NCBI GenBank assembly: GCA_008711295.1
Contig: VUYV01000158.1
Coordinates: forward strand, 462,471-526,470
Length of the DNA: 64,000 bases
Reading direction: 5' to 3'
Source of the DNA: Anarhynchus alexandrinus
Lineage: Eukaryota; Chordata; Aves; Charadriiformes; Charadriidae
Shown: positions 37,701 through 50,827 of the stretch, piece after piece
Layout of the letters: each line of letters opens with the position of its first letter
Position numbering within the stretch: the first letter of the stretch is position 1
Notes under the pieces: generated by a model
Told to the model about the DNA's origin: nothing
Database searches by the model: none
What the model saw: only the letters and a program-made list of their open reading frames with translations
Translations under genes and position numbers: made by a program

Positions 37701-40700
37701 GTTGACAGTCTGCTGATCAAAAGCCTGTATTTACCACAGAGAAGTTGACATGGTGTCATGTAGGATTTAACAATTAACCTTGAAACTTCCTGAAGTATGT
37801 TCGACATCTTTTGAAATTTTTCTGAGTAAAACCAAAAATTTTTTTAAAAGAAATTTACGGCAGAGCGTTCCTTTGAATGGCAAAAGATAATCACAAACAG
37901 TAAGCATGCAATAATAGTTTCATCTCTGTCAGAATCATGGGTAGGATTTTCAAAATTTTTGTGGGTTTCCCATTTGGTGTTTTAGCTGGCTGTACATTAG
38001 CGAAGCAGTTTGATATTTTGCTGCTTCTTCTGTTCTTCTCCATCCAGTTAATTCAGAAGAAAAGTTGGTTATGGCTACTTGTTTTTTTTCTATACACTAT
38101 GTCTTTGCCAGGAATGGTCAAATGGGGGATTGTGCTGTGTTTTGGGCAAAACAACCCTGAGAGGATATGCCATAATGTTACCTACCCTGTACTTTGAATG
38201 AGTTCCTCTTTGCATTGGCCTGGATTTCGTGGTAGGTAGTTCTACCTGTCTATGCCTATGGTTAGTTAGCCTGCAGCACTTGTGCACTTGATGGCAAATA
38301 GAGAAAATTCTTGTCTGACTGTGCTCAGGTCTTCAGTAGTTGGAAAGGGTCTTTACATCCGTTCACACTCACTGTACAGGGTTTAGTGAAAAACCGTGGA
38401 CTGCTGCAAGGAATTAGCAATTTGTCAAAGGGCTTTTGCTCTGGAAATATATTGGCCTCTGAACAACAATGTGTTCTCCCTCCTGGAAGGTTGTTCTAAT
38501 GGTGCTTTTACTTTATCTTGGATTTTTCACTTATTTTTATTGTTGTTTAAGTAGAAGCTTCAGCAAAGAGGAAAAGCAAGTCCATGACTGACCAAAGGCA
38601 GAAAAGGATATACAAGTATCTTAGGTAGATAGAGCCTTTTTGTCTGCCCATGGAAAGAGCAGAGCAAGGCTGAACATTTTAAAGTTAGCAGAAGAAAACT
38701 ACTGTTGAAAACATAGTTCAAGTCTCGGGGAAAGTGTAATTTTCTCAGACAGGCAGTGAGTATGCCCTCAGCAAGGGACCAGGTCAACGTGCCCTCGGGT
38801 TACATTTCCAAAACTTTTTAGTCTTCACAGTTCAAAACCTGTAGTCAGTCTTCTTTGGCAGGAAATGCTTGAGACACTGAATCTGGTTTTGTCTCTGCAC
38901 AAGCCACAGCAGCCTCTGCTTCTAAAGAAGAGCCAATTGCTCAGTGTGAAGTGGTATAAAGAAGGGACAGAAGTTAGCGTTACATTAGGACATTGTTGCT
39001 ACAAGCTAGCCTTGGAACAATAATTATATTTTAAGGCCCAGTTATGAGATATATGGTAAAAACAATGAAAAAATTAGAAGCACCTAAATCCTAGGTAAAA
39101 AAGGCATTTAGGATATGCCAGTTAGACTTTTCTAGACAATATCAACCCTGACATTAGCAGCTACCATTAGCCCACCCTTAATCAGACCAAGCAATGTAAG
39201 ACAGCCTTTTCCACTTACTTCATATAGTGGACTGCACAAGTGCTTCATATTTGCAATGCAGAGCTCTTCCACAAAGAGTATAAAGACTTGGATATCAAGA
39301 AGAAAGACCTGTGAGGTTGGTGGTTCTGGATATCCTAAACCTGAGATCTGCATAAATGAGTAATCCCTACCCACACTGCAAGAGGAGGAAGAATGATTGG
39401 TGATGGTCAGTGTTATACTCTGAAGTTCAAAAGAGCTTTCCAACATCAGCTGGAGCTGCCACTGAGGATTCAACGTAAGGGTTTATTTTGAGCTGTGGTA
39501 GGGGTCTTATAGCAAACTTAAAGTCACTGTTATTTTTAAATGTGGAGATCTTGGCCCATATGATTTTGTCTGAAGTGCTTTAGTATCTGATATCCACTCA
39601 CATCGGGGACATTAATAACCTAAATACTGCCAAGGACACAGGTTTAACTTACCTCTGAAACTAGAACCAGGACTTTTCACAAATTTAAACTAAAATCTTT
39701 CTTACGATGGATTTAACATGACTCAAATCCTACTGTGTTATGCGTTGCCTTTGCACCTCATTGTACCATGAGTCACCACTCAGTGAACAAAAGTAAAAAG
39801 TTTTACCCCTAAGGTGAAACATTGGCAAGTACAGTCAGTTTCCTCATAGAAGGAATCACAGGTGTTTTCTAGTTGCTTACACCTTTGCTCCACTTTCTTT
39901 CTTCCCTCCCTCACCCTCTTCTCTCTCAAACATTTAGCTTAGCTGGTTTTCTGGGGCTTTGATGCATTGTAACTGAGGGAAGAGCCTTGCATTGCTTGGC
40001 AGGCTGACCTATTTCACAAGCACAGGCAATTACTTCCACCACGGAGCAGCCCTTAATTCACAGCCAGGGACTGCAGGAGAGCTTTCCAGTCTGCAATGAT
40101 CCCCTGATGCTCTGGAGTAGCTGTTCCCTTTCGTGCAAAGAGCATGGCCCCGGGAAAGGCGACGTGGTTACACTCCTCCAAAGCTCATCAGCTGAATCAA
40201 TAGTCCTTTAAAACTGTCATCAGCAAAGGCAAATGACAGCCATCTTCAAGCTGCTTTAATTTATACCAGGTTAACGTATTGGCAAAATCCCTCGTTCCAC
40301 CCTCCAGCTGCTTTGAGGGCCGAGGACCTGCGTTTCCTATGACAAATATCTATGGTTATTTAAGCATTTGTCTTCAAAGGTGTAAAGGGTGCTTTGAATA
40401 ATTTCATCCCAGGAAACCGAAAATGAGCAAACTAATTCTATTAACAATTTATTTAATTAATTGGCATTTTTGCCAAGGTATGGGGTATTTGCCTTTTGGA
40501 TATAAAGACATCCTGTGCTGTTCTGCGGATGCCTCCTGCATGCAGCCCACCTGGACTGGCATCCCATTTTTCCTCGGTTTTGTTATCATGTGTGCCTTAT
40601 AAAGTCATTTATTATACAAATTGGCTACTTCAATTCCTTTTTCTGGATGGTGTTTGCATTTTTAACGTGCAGTGTGGGGTGTTCGCTTATTAGTCAGTTT

Positions 40701-42269
40701 TCTTTAGCTGTCACTCAAAGTGACTGCACGACTTGATTCCCTGCTGGTTAAAAAAAAAATTAACAGAGAACCTGCCAGTCAAGTTTACCAAACAGTCCAA
40801 CAATAGAGAAACTGCAAGCCCAGAATATTCTCCATTTTCTGTAATTATACACTGTGCAGAGTAATAATTGTGTGATAGCCTGGCATTCATTATGTGAGCT
40901 TAAGTGCTCGCATTGTAGACTTCTATTTTGAGGACATTATTACCATGCAGTAATAATTCTGTTCAGGTTGGTGATACCTAGTATACATTAAGTTTTATAG
41001 AGTTAGGGAAATTTGTTAATATTCTACTTACAAATATGACAATAAAATTGCTGCTTGATTTCTGTTCTAAAAATGCAAAAGAATTTTTTTAAGACAAGTA
41101 GCAAATCTTTGCCTCCATTCATCTTGAATATTTCAGAAAATATGGATTTAAGCCAATGTCCTTATTTAGCCACTGCTGCTATTAAATTGCTGTTTAAACA
41201 GCAGAGTATATACCCTATGGCAACAAGTACAGGAGTACCAGATGTGACTGTGCTGGAATGTGCCATCGGCCAGAAATAATAAATTCAAATCACAGTGTTT
41301 GATTGAATAATTGTACTAAGTATATCAGAGAAGACATTTTCAAAAGGCCCATAAGGATTCAGTGGACCAAATTCTGCTAATGATCCATACAATTTATGCT
41401 CTTAAATACCTGTTCCTCAGTTCTCTTTCAGATGAGGAAAGTTATTGAAATTTTACACTTCTGTGAAACTAATCTATGAAGAATTAGTTTATCTAATGGT
41501 TATTGCCAGTGAATTAGCATGAAACCCGTTAGAATTTTGTTTGCACAAATGTGAAGACTTGAACAAATCTATCACTGCTGTGATAATCTTGTGAATGGCA
41601 TCTGAGTTTGAAAAAGCTCCAAGAAAATTTCTTTCATGCTCACCCAAAGGCGTGCCAGTGTTTGGGCAGGCATTCTCAGCATGCTGGAGAGATAGTGGTT
41701 AAATGCTGTCTTGGGTGAGCACAGGCATAGAACTTCACCTGCCGTTGTAAGAAGATAAAATAGGCACTTCTCGATTTAGGATGTAGACAGATGGTAAGTT
41801 GAGAACTTAGTTTTATTTATACAGCTCTTGAGAAAAGCTAATTGTGATCATTCTGAATTGTAACTGTTCTGGCCATGTGCTTGTAAGAATTAAATACCTG
41901 TCACTGCCCAGTACTGTTGAAGGCTAATTTTAAAACATTTTCTCCGTGTTCCTTTCACCTATTTTCAAAGCCCAGTTTGCTCTTGGTAGATTGAGTGGGA
42001 CTCAAGTGGCTTTCCAAATACACAAGTTGTTTATCTTTCTGGTACCCTGATTGCTCAGGAAACAAGTTTCCAAAGATCCAACTCTACGCTGATAAGCTAA
42101 CTTTTGCAGTGCGTGCACAGATTGCAATGGTGGCTCACAGACAACGGTGCTCCAGTCCACTGATAATCACAGTAGCAATACAGACAGCTACTTTGTTGTT
42201 TGAAAGTTTGGCCAAGGAGTCTTCTGCAAAGTGGCACTAAGGTGCCACTGAAGGCATGTTCATTGTGGC
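34703..42269. other. Unique intron; possible conserved block at 40.2-40.5 kb
   Basis: This long stretch lacks recognisable CR1 or LTR copies. Around 40180-40480 it looks enhancer-like (see findings). Nothing else is supported. Confidence 0.5.
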
Positions 42270-42410
42270 TAGGGTGATAGACTCTGCTGTAAAACTCCTG
42301 GGTTCCTCCTCTTGGAAAGGCTTTGTACATTGGTATTTCAGGCGAATCATTCGGTTCCTCCTTTCCCTGGTTCATCCATCAGGAAAATGGATGTCATACT
42401 GACATTCTTC
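42270..42410 (+). mobile_element. Possible MIR-like SINE relic
   Basis: GATAGACTCTGCTGTAAAACTCCTGGGTTC resembles the MIR 5' half (GACT..GAGT..CCTGGGTTC). It is followed by GCGAATCATTC...CAGGAAAATGGATGTCATAC, resembling the AAGTCA...CTGTAAAATGGGGATAAT block. It is weaker than the relic at 12.2 kb. Confidence 0.35.
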
Positions 42411-45400
42411 ATGAGCTATTTTAAGAATAATGGAATGACTATAGAGAATACTAAAATATTTTGAGAAAAGGTGCTAGATCTGCAAAGCATTCTTAAAATA
42501 TCCCATTCACAGGAATACGCACATTCTGGGAGCTAATATGTTGCTCAGCTTGAAGCTTAGAGGAATACAATGGAGCTATAAGGGGAAATTTTGTCACCTT
42601 TTCAGCATAGATAAAGGATAGGGAATCTTATACTGGGGACAGAAATCATGTGTTTTACTAACTGAATATTGGCACACACATCATTTGCACAAATATCACT
42701 CACATTGCCTATAAGCCTTTGAGATACATGGTTTATAAACCCTTGCAATTCCACTGAGAACAGGATGTATTGAGATCATACCTGTAACTTTATCTATTTT
42801 AATGTTAAATTATGAATTTATGGATCTAGATACTCTGTGAATAGCAAAAATTATTTTAATGCAGACAGAAATACAATGTGACAGCAAATAATTATATATT
42901 CCTGCATTCTACAGAACTTTACCTTGATTACCTAACTATTGTATTCAGGTTTTTCTCACCTCATTGTAAGAAGAAGAGATAATAAAAACGAATAGAGGCA
43001 CAGGGCAGAGGTTATACGGATGACATAATTCAGTAAATAGGAGTGGTAGTCAGAACAGAAGAAAGTGAATTGAAATGCCCTAGGTAATGAAAGCTGCTTT
43101 GGAAAAATGAAGAAGCAGTGAATGCCCTTGCTCACTTGATAGTTACTCACACAAGCAGACCTCTGTCCTCACTATGACATCTCATACTAAAATACGAAGT
43201 TGTTAATAAAACTAACACTTTAAAATTAACAGGAATATTAGTTTCCTATGGAATTCATTGCTGTAGGAGGATCCCTTTTTAAAACAAACAAACAAAACAC
43301 TGCAGTTGTTTAACAGGATTTTGAAAGAACTGGGAGTTTAAGGAAAGCAGAAGAGCTGACTTGGGGGGAAGGCCTGAAGAACAACAAATAGGTACAACCT
43401 GTCTGTGACTACGTACAGGCTGGAAACCAGAGCAGTGAGGTGCTGGGACAGCCTGCTGCCGAGAGAAGTGAGCAGGAGATGGTAGCTGTCTAGCTTTTCT
43501 GGTGGACCACAACACATTCCCAAACCAGGCAGGTATGGTCTCAATGTCCCAGTCATCAATGGGTTGTATCTAAAAGCAGGGGCCCGGGCAGCTTGTCCCA
43601 GTGCAGGCACGGTCATGGGTACTGCAGAGACATCAGGTGAGATGGGCATGACAAGGGAGGAGGCAGGGATGGGGATTCGGAGCACCTCTACAGAAAACAA
43701 ATATAGGAGCTGGGAAACCTGTGGAAAAGCAAGAAATATGAGGAGCGTTGGGAAAAAGAGTAGTTTGAAAACCTTGCAGATGCGGTGACAAAGAGGAAGG
43801 GGAGGTGTTTCAGGGAACATGTGGGAGGCAGGTGATGCTGAAGACTTTTAGGGGCAGAAACACTGGAAGGAAAAGATGCAGAACTGCAATGGATGAGATG
43901 TTTAAGCTATCGCTTATGGCGGTTATTTTGCGAGAGGAGAAGGAAGCGCTGAATATCTGAGAAAACATAAATTGACTCACACTCTTGCACCTCAATAGAC
44001 CTTAATTTTCAAAAACAGAATAAGGAAAATCTCTACATAAGTTTGTACTCGTATATCGTTGTAATCCTAAACAAAACAGCCTCTCTGTCTGCTGCTTCCC
44101 AAACCAGGTTAAGATTTAAAGAAAAGAATAACATTAATAATTTAAGTATACTAGGTTATTGCAAGAGCGTTGCATTTATTCCTAAGTTAGTATCAATGTC
44201 CATAATACATTGTTCCAAAACAGTCAGTAATAGTAACAGAAAAATGTTAAATTCATCAGGGTATAATCAGGCCATAAAGTGCTTAGAGTTCAAATTAAAT
44301 ACTAATATCTCAAAATATAGCTTGTTTTGGTATCCTGACATTAAAACTTGTAGAAACATGCATACTGAATGGATTTCTGATTAATATGAAATATTTTTTC
44401 CCACCAGTGCCTGAGTGTTTGGGGAAAGCTATTTTGCATTTGCTCTAATAAGAACTGCAATTATACAAATAGCTTTTGCCTATTTACTTCATTTCTCTGT
44501 GGAAGATCATCTACTCAAATAGATCATGACACTTTTTTTGGCTATAACTGGGAACGCAAACTCTTTGAAGCATATTTCCGTATTACCTTTCAAATCTTGA
44601 AATGTGATATTTGTTTGTCACGATTTTGGTTTTGATTCTTTGTTTGGCAGTATACTTGTGGCATGGCTCAGAGGGATTTCTATGAACCCTGTTTTCTAAG
44701 AAATAGCTGGTTTTAATTGACTGAGAGGGGCGACTTATCTAAATGTAGTAGTAGCAGAGAGAAGCTTTTTTTCTGCAGGCTGAATGAAGTCATTCACTGT
44801 TGCACATCCAAACAGCCACCAAAGTTGAAGAGAAACAGCATATCCTCACCCCCCACCCCCATCGTGGGCACGTGCTCTATCCTGTTTCCTCTCCAAATCA
44901 GGGTGATTAAGGTGGACCAGTGTGGAGGCATTTTGTTAGTCTAGTGTATTCACCAATAGGTTTAGAGGTACTGCTTCTGGGCTTTTATCAGTTGTTGCTA
45001 CTGCTGCTGCTGTTGAGAAAAGACTGGATTTTTGTATCAAATTGTTTAGTTAGGTCACTAGTGTAGATTGAATGCTTTATTATTGCTATTCTGTTTGTAA
45101 AAATGTGCCAGCGATAGGAATTGATAACATCTTGATCATCTTCAGCGTCAGAAAAAAATGCCTTGCTAATCCATCCTGAACTACACTGTCTCCAGCTTGG
45201 AGGACCCTGTTGCAGATCTCTATAGACACTGAAATATTCATTTTTAATAAAATATTGGAGAAGCAGAAGAATTCCAGAAAAGCAGAGTGCCTGTTAATCT
45301 AATTTCATAGGTTCTTCAAGCAGCAAAAATAATGAAGCCTCATTTCCTGCTGGCTTCTTTCTATCCCCACTGTAGGCACAAACACATAATATCCTCATAG

Positions 45401-46164
45401 CCTTCTACCACAGTGTCTCCTACTCCTACCCTGCCCTTAACCGTTGCCCTCAAAATATCTCTGGTTTTTCCTTGGATCCCCTGGATTGACACACTGTACT
45501 GTTCTCTCCCTGCCTTGTTCCCAGTTCTCTCTCATGACTTTGGATTTGGATGGGTAAGAGGCAATATCTGCTGGGGTTAGCTCAAAGTTATATCTATGTG
45601 GATTTGCCAGCTGCCAGGAACATATTTATTCACTTACTAATTGGTCCCTGGCTCTTAGAATAAAAATGCTTAAGGCATAAAAATGCCTGAAATTCAGGCA
45701 TAAATATGCCTGAAGTCTGGTTTCCTTTCAGTGGGAACGCTTCTTTGGACCCTTCTCTAGCTGCTGTTTTCCCTGAACTTTACAGAACATGGTATCTTTG
45801 AGACGTCTATTTCTGTGTCAAATTCTGCTGAAATCACTTGATCATTCCTAAAATTTCCATCGAGCAGACTGATGTGCAGATGCGTAAAGAAACAATTCTT
45901 AAAATGATAAAAGAAAATGTGCACAGAGCTAAAAAATAAGTATAGATTAGCTTGTCATTAATTCAGTATAATAGAAAGGTTAACTGCGTACTCAGCTAAC
46001 AAAGAATTAGAGGCTAGATAGTAGAATTCTGCAAACAATTGTTTCATGAATGTTAGGTCTTGTTACCCAGGCCTGTTGACTTTCATTGACTAGCTTATAA
46101 GTTAGGATGATGACAGCAAATATAATGAATAAGGTGGGTGGGGAGGTTAAGTTCACGGGACTTA
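42411..46164. other. Unique intron, nothing recognised
   Basis: A less AT-rich part at 43320-43960 holds an unmatched minus-strand frame of 160 codons (43338-43820) that I do not recognise. A small CTG run lies near 45001-45014, and a palindrome cluster at 45673-45717. Confidence 0.5.
45673..45717 (+). repeat. Nested palindromes, GGCATAAA.ATGCC twice
   Basis: Two tandem units each form a hairpin (GGCAT-AAAA-ATGCC and AGGCATA-AA-TATGCCT). The join between them forms a third (TGCCTGAA-A-TTCAGGCA). Confidence 0.85.
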
Positions 46165-47295
46165 AAATCGTATGGACTTGGACATCAACTTGGACTTCTA
46201 TATGTTCAGATTCCTCAGGTGGTCATGAACCTGATCTTCTCTTACAGTGGGAGGGACTTTGCTCCCCCAGTCCCTGTCTTGCAGTAGAGAGGTGTGGGTA
46301 TAGAGGTTGCCAGTGAAGACTGAAGCAAAAAAAGTTGTTGAGTACCTCAGACTTCTCCTCATCCATTGTTACCAGCTTGCCAGTCTTGCTCATCAGGGGC
46401 GGTACACTTTCTTTGACCTTCATCTCCTGGCTGACATCCCTGTAGAAGCCCTTCTTATTATTCTTGGCTTCCCTTGCCAAGTTCAGCTCCAGTTGCACCT
46501 TGGTCTTCCTCCCTACACAACCAGGCAGTGTCCCTATACTCTTCCCAGGATACCTGTCCCTGCTTCCACTGCCTGTGCATTTCCTTCTTGCCCTTTAGTT
46601 TGACCAGCAGGTCTCCACTCAGCCATATGAGTCTTTTGCCTTCCTTTCCTGATTTCTTACACCTGGGGATCAAGAGCTCTTGTGCTGTGTGAAAAGCATC
46701 CTCAAAGATCTGCCAGCTCTGTTCTGCTCCCTTGTCCCTGAGGGCAGTTTCCCAGGGAGTCCTATTGACTAACTCCTCAAACAGGTGGAATTTTACTTTT
46801 CTAAAATTCAGGGTCCTGACTCAACTCTTTGCCTGACCCATATCCCTCGGGACTGCGAACTCCACCGGTGCATGATCACTGCAGCCCAGGCTGCCTCCAA
46901 TCTTGATGTCACTGATGAACTTGCTTGCATTGGTGATCAACAGGTCCAGTATCCTACCCTCTGCTAGGGCTGTCTATTACCTGGCTTAAGAAGTTATCCT
47001 CCATGCACTCCAGGAGTCTCCTGGATTGCCAACAGCTCGCCATGCTACTTTTCTAGCAGTTGTTGGGGTGGTTGAGGTCCCCCAGCAGGATGAGAGCCTG
47101 CAAGCACGATGCCTCTGTAGCTGGAGTAAGAAGACTTCATCAATAGGCTCCCCTTGGTTTCCTGGCATGTAGTAGACACCAACCACAAGGTTGTTCCCTC
47201 GGTCTCTAATTCTTACCCATAAGCTTTCAACCTTTTTGTGGCTATTCTTCAGAGGCAGCTCTTCCACTTTGTCCATTTCTTGATGCATGATATTT
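46165..47295 (-). mobile_element. CR1 LINE fragment: endonuclease C-part and linker, no 3' end
   Basis: Minus-strand frames give the late endonuclease domain (ESLWVRIRDRGNNLVVGVYY at 47288-46986). They continue through the linker (DLLVKLKGKKEMHRQWKQGQ) and the pre-reverse-transcriptase part (MSKTGKLVTMDEEKSEVLN). It ends near 46165 at the block before the reverse transcriptase. Both ends are missing, unlike the usual CR1 that keeps its 3' end, and frameshifts abound. It covers a different part of CR1 from the copies at 50.8 and 57.4 kb. Confidence 0.9.
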
Positions 47296-49747
47296 TAATG
47301 CAGAAAAGTGTATTTGGGAATCAGAAACGTACACTACACCTGTAGGATGGGAAAATCTGTCTTAAAAAAAGAGTAACTCAAAAGATGGCATAGCAGTCAG
47401 CTGAGAGAAGATCTTTTTCTTGTGCAATCTCAGTGTCAAGTTGTGGCTTTGAGCCTTATTCTGATCCATGGGTGTAGAAGAGAGATACGCAATAGACACA
47501 TACGACTGTGAACACCACCACCAAGACCACTGTTAAAAGTCTGTGCCCTGTTCTGTGACTCACACCTCCTGTAGGATGAAGCTACTGAAGGAAATTCAAA
47601 GGAGGGGAATAAAATGGTCCCAGAGGCCTTTGATCAATCATTTGGATATAAGACTTTAAGGGACCGATCAACTGGGAATATTGGGAAAAGGTTGAAGAAG
47701 TAATTCAATCATCCTCTATGGGTACTTGTACATGAAAAAAATGTTTGCTAGCAGGAGCCAGGAAAGCTTTTTCAGTCTTCTAGACAAGCACCAGAAATTG
47801 AAATTAGATTAATTTAATCTTGCAATGAGGTGCAGTTTTTTGGCACAAGCCACATATAAATATTGAAAAAGCTTTTCACAGGAAATGTTGAGTCATTATT
47901 TTTCTTGGAGTCTTCAAATTGTGCCAGTTTATCTGACTGTATGTAGTATATAAATCTAAATATAAAGTGTACATATAAAGTGTAGACAGATACATAATAT
48001 TTACCTCTGTATATCATGTGGACATATTCTAGATATGTCAGAGATAGGCAGAGATATAGCTGTAGAGCTTCCTTACTGATAACGTATAGCTTTATAACTA
48101 ATATTGAAGACAAAGATATAAACACGAAATCTAAAATAATCCAAAGCTGGGCATGGGGTAGAACCAGAATTAATCTCCAGACTTCCCAGAATATGCTGAA
48201 TATTCTTCAAATCGGTAAGTTAGACTTTGCTTCAATTTACATTATCTGCATAGTAGGTGAAAATACGGATTTTCTTTTGGGAGGGGGGAGAGGAGTTTGT
48301 GATTGCTTTTCCATTAACAGAAAAGTAAGTCTATTTAATGAATTATTGTGAAAATGTATTTGAAGTTTTTCAAAGTGAAGCAATCATAACAAAGAGTGAG
48401 AACTGTAATATTTCAGCTTGATCCAGAGGAAACTTAAATAGCACCATGTATCAGACAAAGCTAACAGCTCCAGTTTTCCCTCTGCTAAGAGGGATTGCAC
48501 AAATGCTAAATCGATTTCCTTTTCAGAGTGATACTAATTGGCTTTTGTTGCTGAGCACCATATCAGGCATTATCCTCAGCATCTCTTCACAGCTGAAAAG
48601 CATAGAGGAGCTTAAAAGGCAAACACAGAAAAATGCTATGTATATAAAATATTTCTTTGAAAAATTGTGTCAAATAAGGTACTAACTTCAGAATGACTTT
48701 AATGTACAAATGGGAGAAATATCAGTAGCTTAATGAGGCTGAAATTTATTCCCTTTCAGAAAGCCAATACAAGCCTATGAACCACTGAAAGCCCATCCTA
48801 AACTTACGGTTTAAGGAAATTTAAGGGCACTAATGACCCCGTGCTATCTTTCTGCATGGAGTCAGTGTTTCATTGCCAGTGACATGATCCCATTCTATTG
48901 ATTTGTCATAAGACTTAGTATAAGGTATCTGGGATATTTTTCATGCCAAAATATGTCTTGTCTTCTAGTCTTCTCTGTGTTGGATGCCAGCCACTACTAG
49001 TGCAATATCTGAAAAAAGTAAATCTCCGATGTATTTGAAATATTGATTTAACCCTTCCTTTTTCAAAACCTCAACAGACATTTCTAGAGCCAGTGTGATA
49101 CTGCCATGTGTATTTTATGATATTCAGTACCTCTTGAAAAAAATACCTGGAAGAGAGAGTTTGGATCCACCAGATACTATTTCTGATACGTTCCACCATA
49201 TTGCAGCCAGTGTGGTCGTTTCAAGCTCTTTTGCTTGTGGGATGCTGGTGGAAAACACATCAGAAAGCTTGGGTAATAGTAAGAACATATATCTTTCACC
49301 AGCTCATTTCAGACTTAGGAAAATTGTCTTCAGATTTAAAATTTATTTTAAAGTTGCTTTGTCCATGCACTTGACATTTCTATGGATATTCATTTCGCCA
49401 CACAGATGATTAAGAGCCTTAGAGCTATCAGGTGCATTCTACTCCCACATCCTCCAGTTAATTCTCAAGAAATTATGTGGCAGCTTTGATATTCTCAGAC
49501 ATCCATTCTCTGAGGCGGCCAGTGATTGTAGGGTGTTGGCAGGTGGCAGGATGCCCTTCAGAGGAAGGAGGGTTTAGGGAAGTTCGAGGATATGTTTCCA
49601 CATATCCTTGTGCAAAGAAAAAGTCTTTTTCTTGAGTAGTCCTGGAAGAAACAGGTACAGCCTGGACCCTGAAGCCTGAATGTCGCTTTTTAATGACCAT
49701 ATGTACAGTTTGTGCATGCAAAAATATATTGCCATGAGATGATTACA
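47296..49747. other. Unique intron, nothing recognised
   Basis: AT-rich, with several TATA/ATA-rich runs near 47940-48070. Open frames of 79-111 codons here match nothing I know. Confidence 0.5.
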
Positions 49748-50360
49748 TGCGACGGGTTCACCTTGGACAGCAGTCAGGTGCCCACCCAGCAGCTCACTTA
49801 CTCCCCTTCCTCAGCAGGGCAGGGGGAGAAAAGAGAATGAAAAACCTCGTGGGTTGGGGTAAAGACAGGGCGATCCCTTACCAGTTACCATCACAGGCAA
49901 AACAGACTTGACTTATTGCCAGTTAAAACAGATGTGGATAGTGAGAAGCAAAGACAAATTAAAACAACACCTTCCCCCTGCATCCTCTTTTTACCAGCCT
50001 CAACCTCACTCCTTCATTCCTGACCCTTCTACCTCTCCCCCGGCATGGTGCAGGGTGATGGGGAATGGGGGGTGTTGCAGTCGGTCCATAACAGTTTGCC
50101 TCTCCTGCTCCTTCCTCCTCACACTTTTCCTCTGCTCCAGCGTGGGGTCCCTCCCACAGGATACAGTTACTTCAAGGTAAACCTGCTCCAGTGTGGGCTC
50201 TCCATGGGCTGCAGTTTCCTTCAAGAAATATCCATGGGCTGCAGGTTGGATATCTGCTCCACCATGGTCCTTCACAAGCTGCAGGGAAATACCTGCTCCA
50301 CCGTGGTCCTTTCCTCATGGAGGCCACTGCATGTGTCCCCCTGCCCGCTGCCGGCACTGG
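49748..50360. mobile_element. Avian ERV LTR fragment with internal GC-rich repeats
   Basis: It starts TGCGACGGGTTCACCTTGGACAG, related to the start of the LTR at 5580. It continues with GGGGTAAAGACAGGG, GTTACCATCACAGGCAAAACAGACTTGACTTA and CAGGGTGATGGGGAATGGGGG. A series of degenerate ~40-50 bp units of the form CTGCTCCA.C.TGG...GGGCTGCAG follows (about 50125-50330), known from this avian LTR group. The right end is undefined. Chance frames through the repeats are not genes. Confidence 0.75.
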
Positions 50361-50827
50361 CACCCAGTACGTTGGAAAACAGTTTCAATGCAGAATTGAT
50401 TAGGAAATCAATACTGTTTCTAGCACCACCATGTTTTCACTTCAGCAGATTTATTTCCAAATTGTGTACCGCTTTTTTACTGTTGCTTTGAGACCTGTTA
50501 TTCTGAAGCTTTACTTTCCTGCCATGTTTTGACCTACAGGCTCAGTGCCTGCCTGCAGTGGCCCCAAGCCAGCCACTGGGATCTGGCAGGCCACTGCCCC
50601 ATGATCTGGGAAAGATGGCATACAGTCCTTGGGACAGGTGACCACAGTGAGTGTGAGAAAGAAACAAATGATAATAGTAATTTTCTCCCTATTCATGCTC
50701 ATACACTGTTGTAGACTACATACAATGTCTTTTTAAAAAAAAAAAAAAGTACTTGCATATTCCTAAAGAAACAAATATATTTTGTTTTCATAAAAGACTG
50801 AAATAATCTAAATGGCATTTACTGTGT
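50361..50827. other. Short intron stretch before CR1
   Basis: Nothing is recognised except an A-run at about 50734-50748. Confidence 0.5.

Noticed and set aside
43338..43820. 160-codon minus-strand frame
   Set aside because: Leucine/proline/serine-rich with no recognisable domain, and an overlapping plus-strand frame. No support for a gene.
50045..50491. 148-codon frame with repeated motifs
   Set aside because: Translation of degenerate tandem units inside an ERV LTR, not a protein repeat family.
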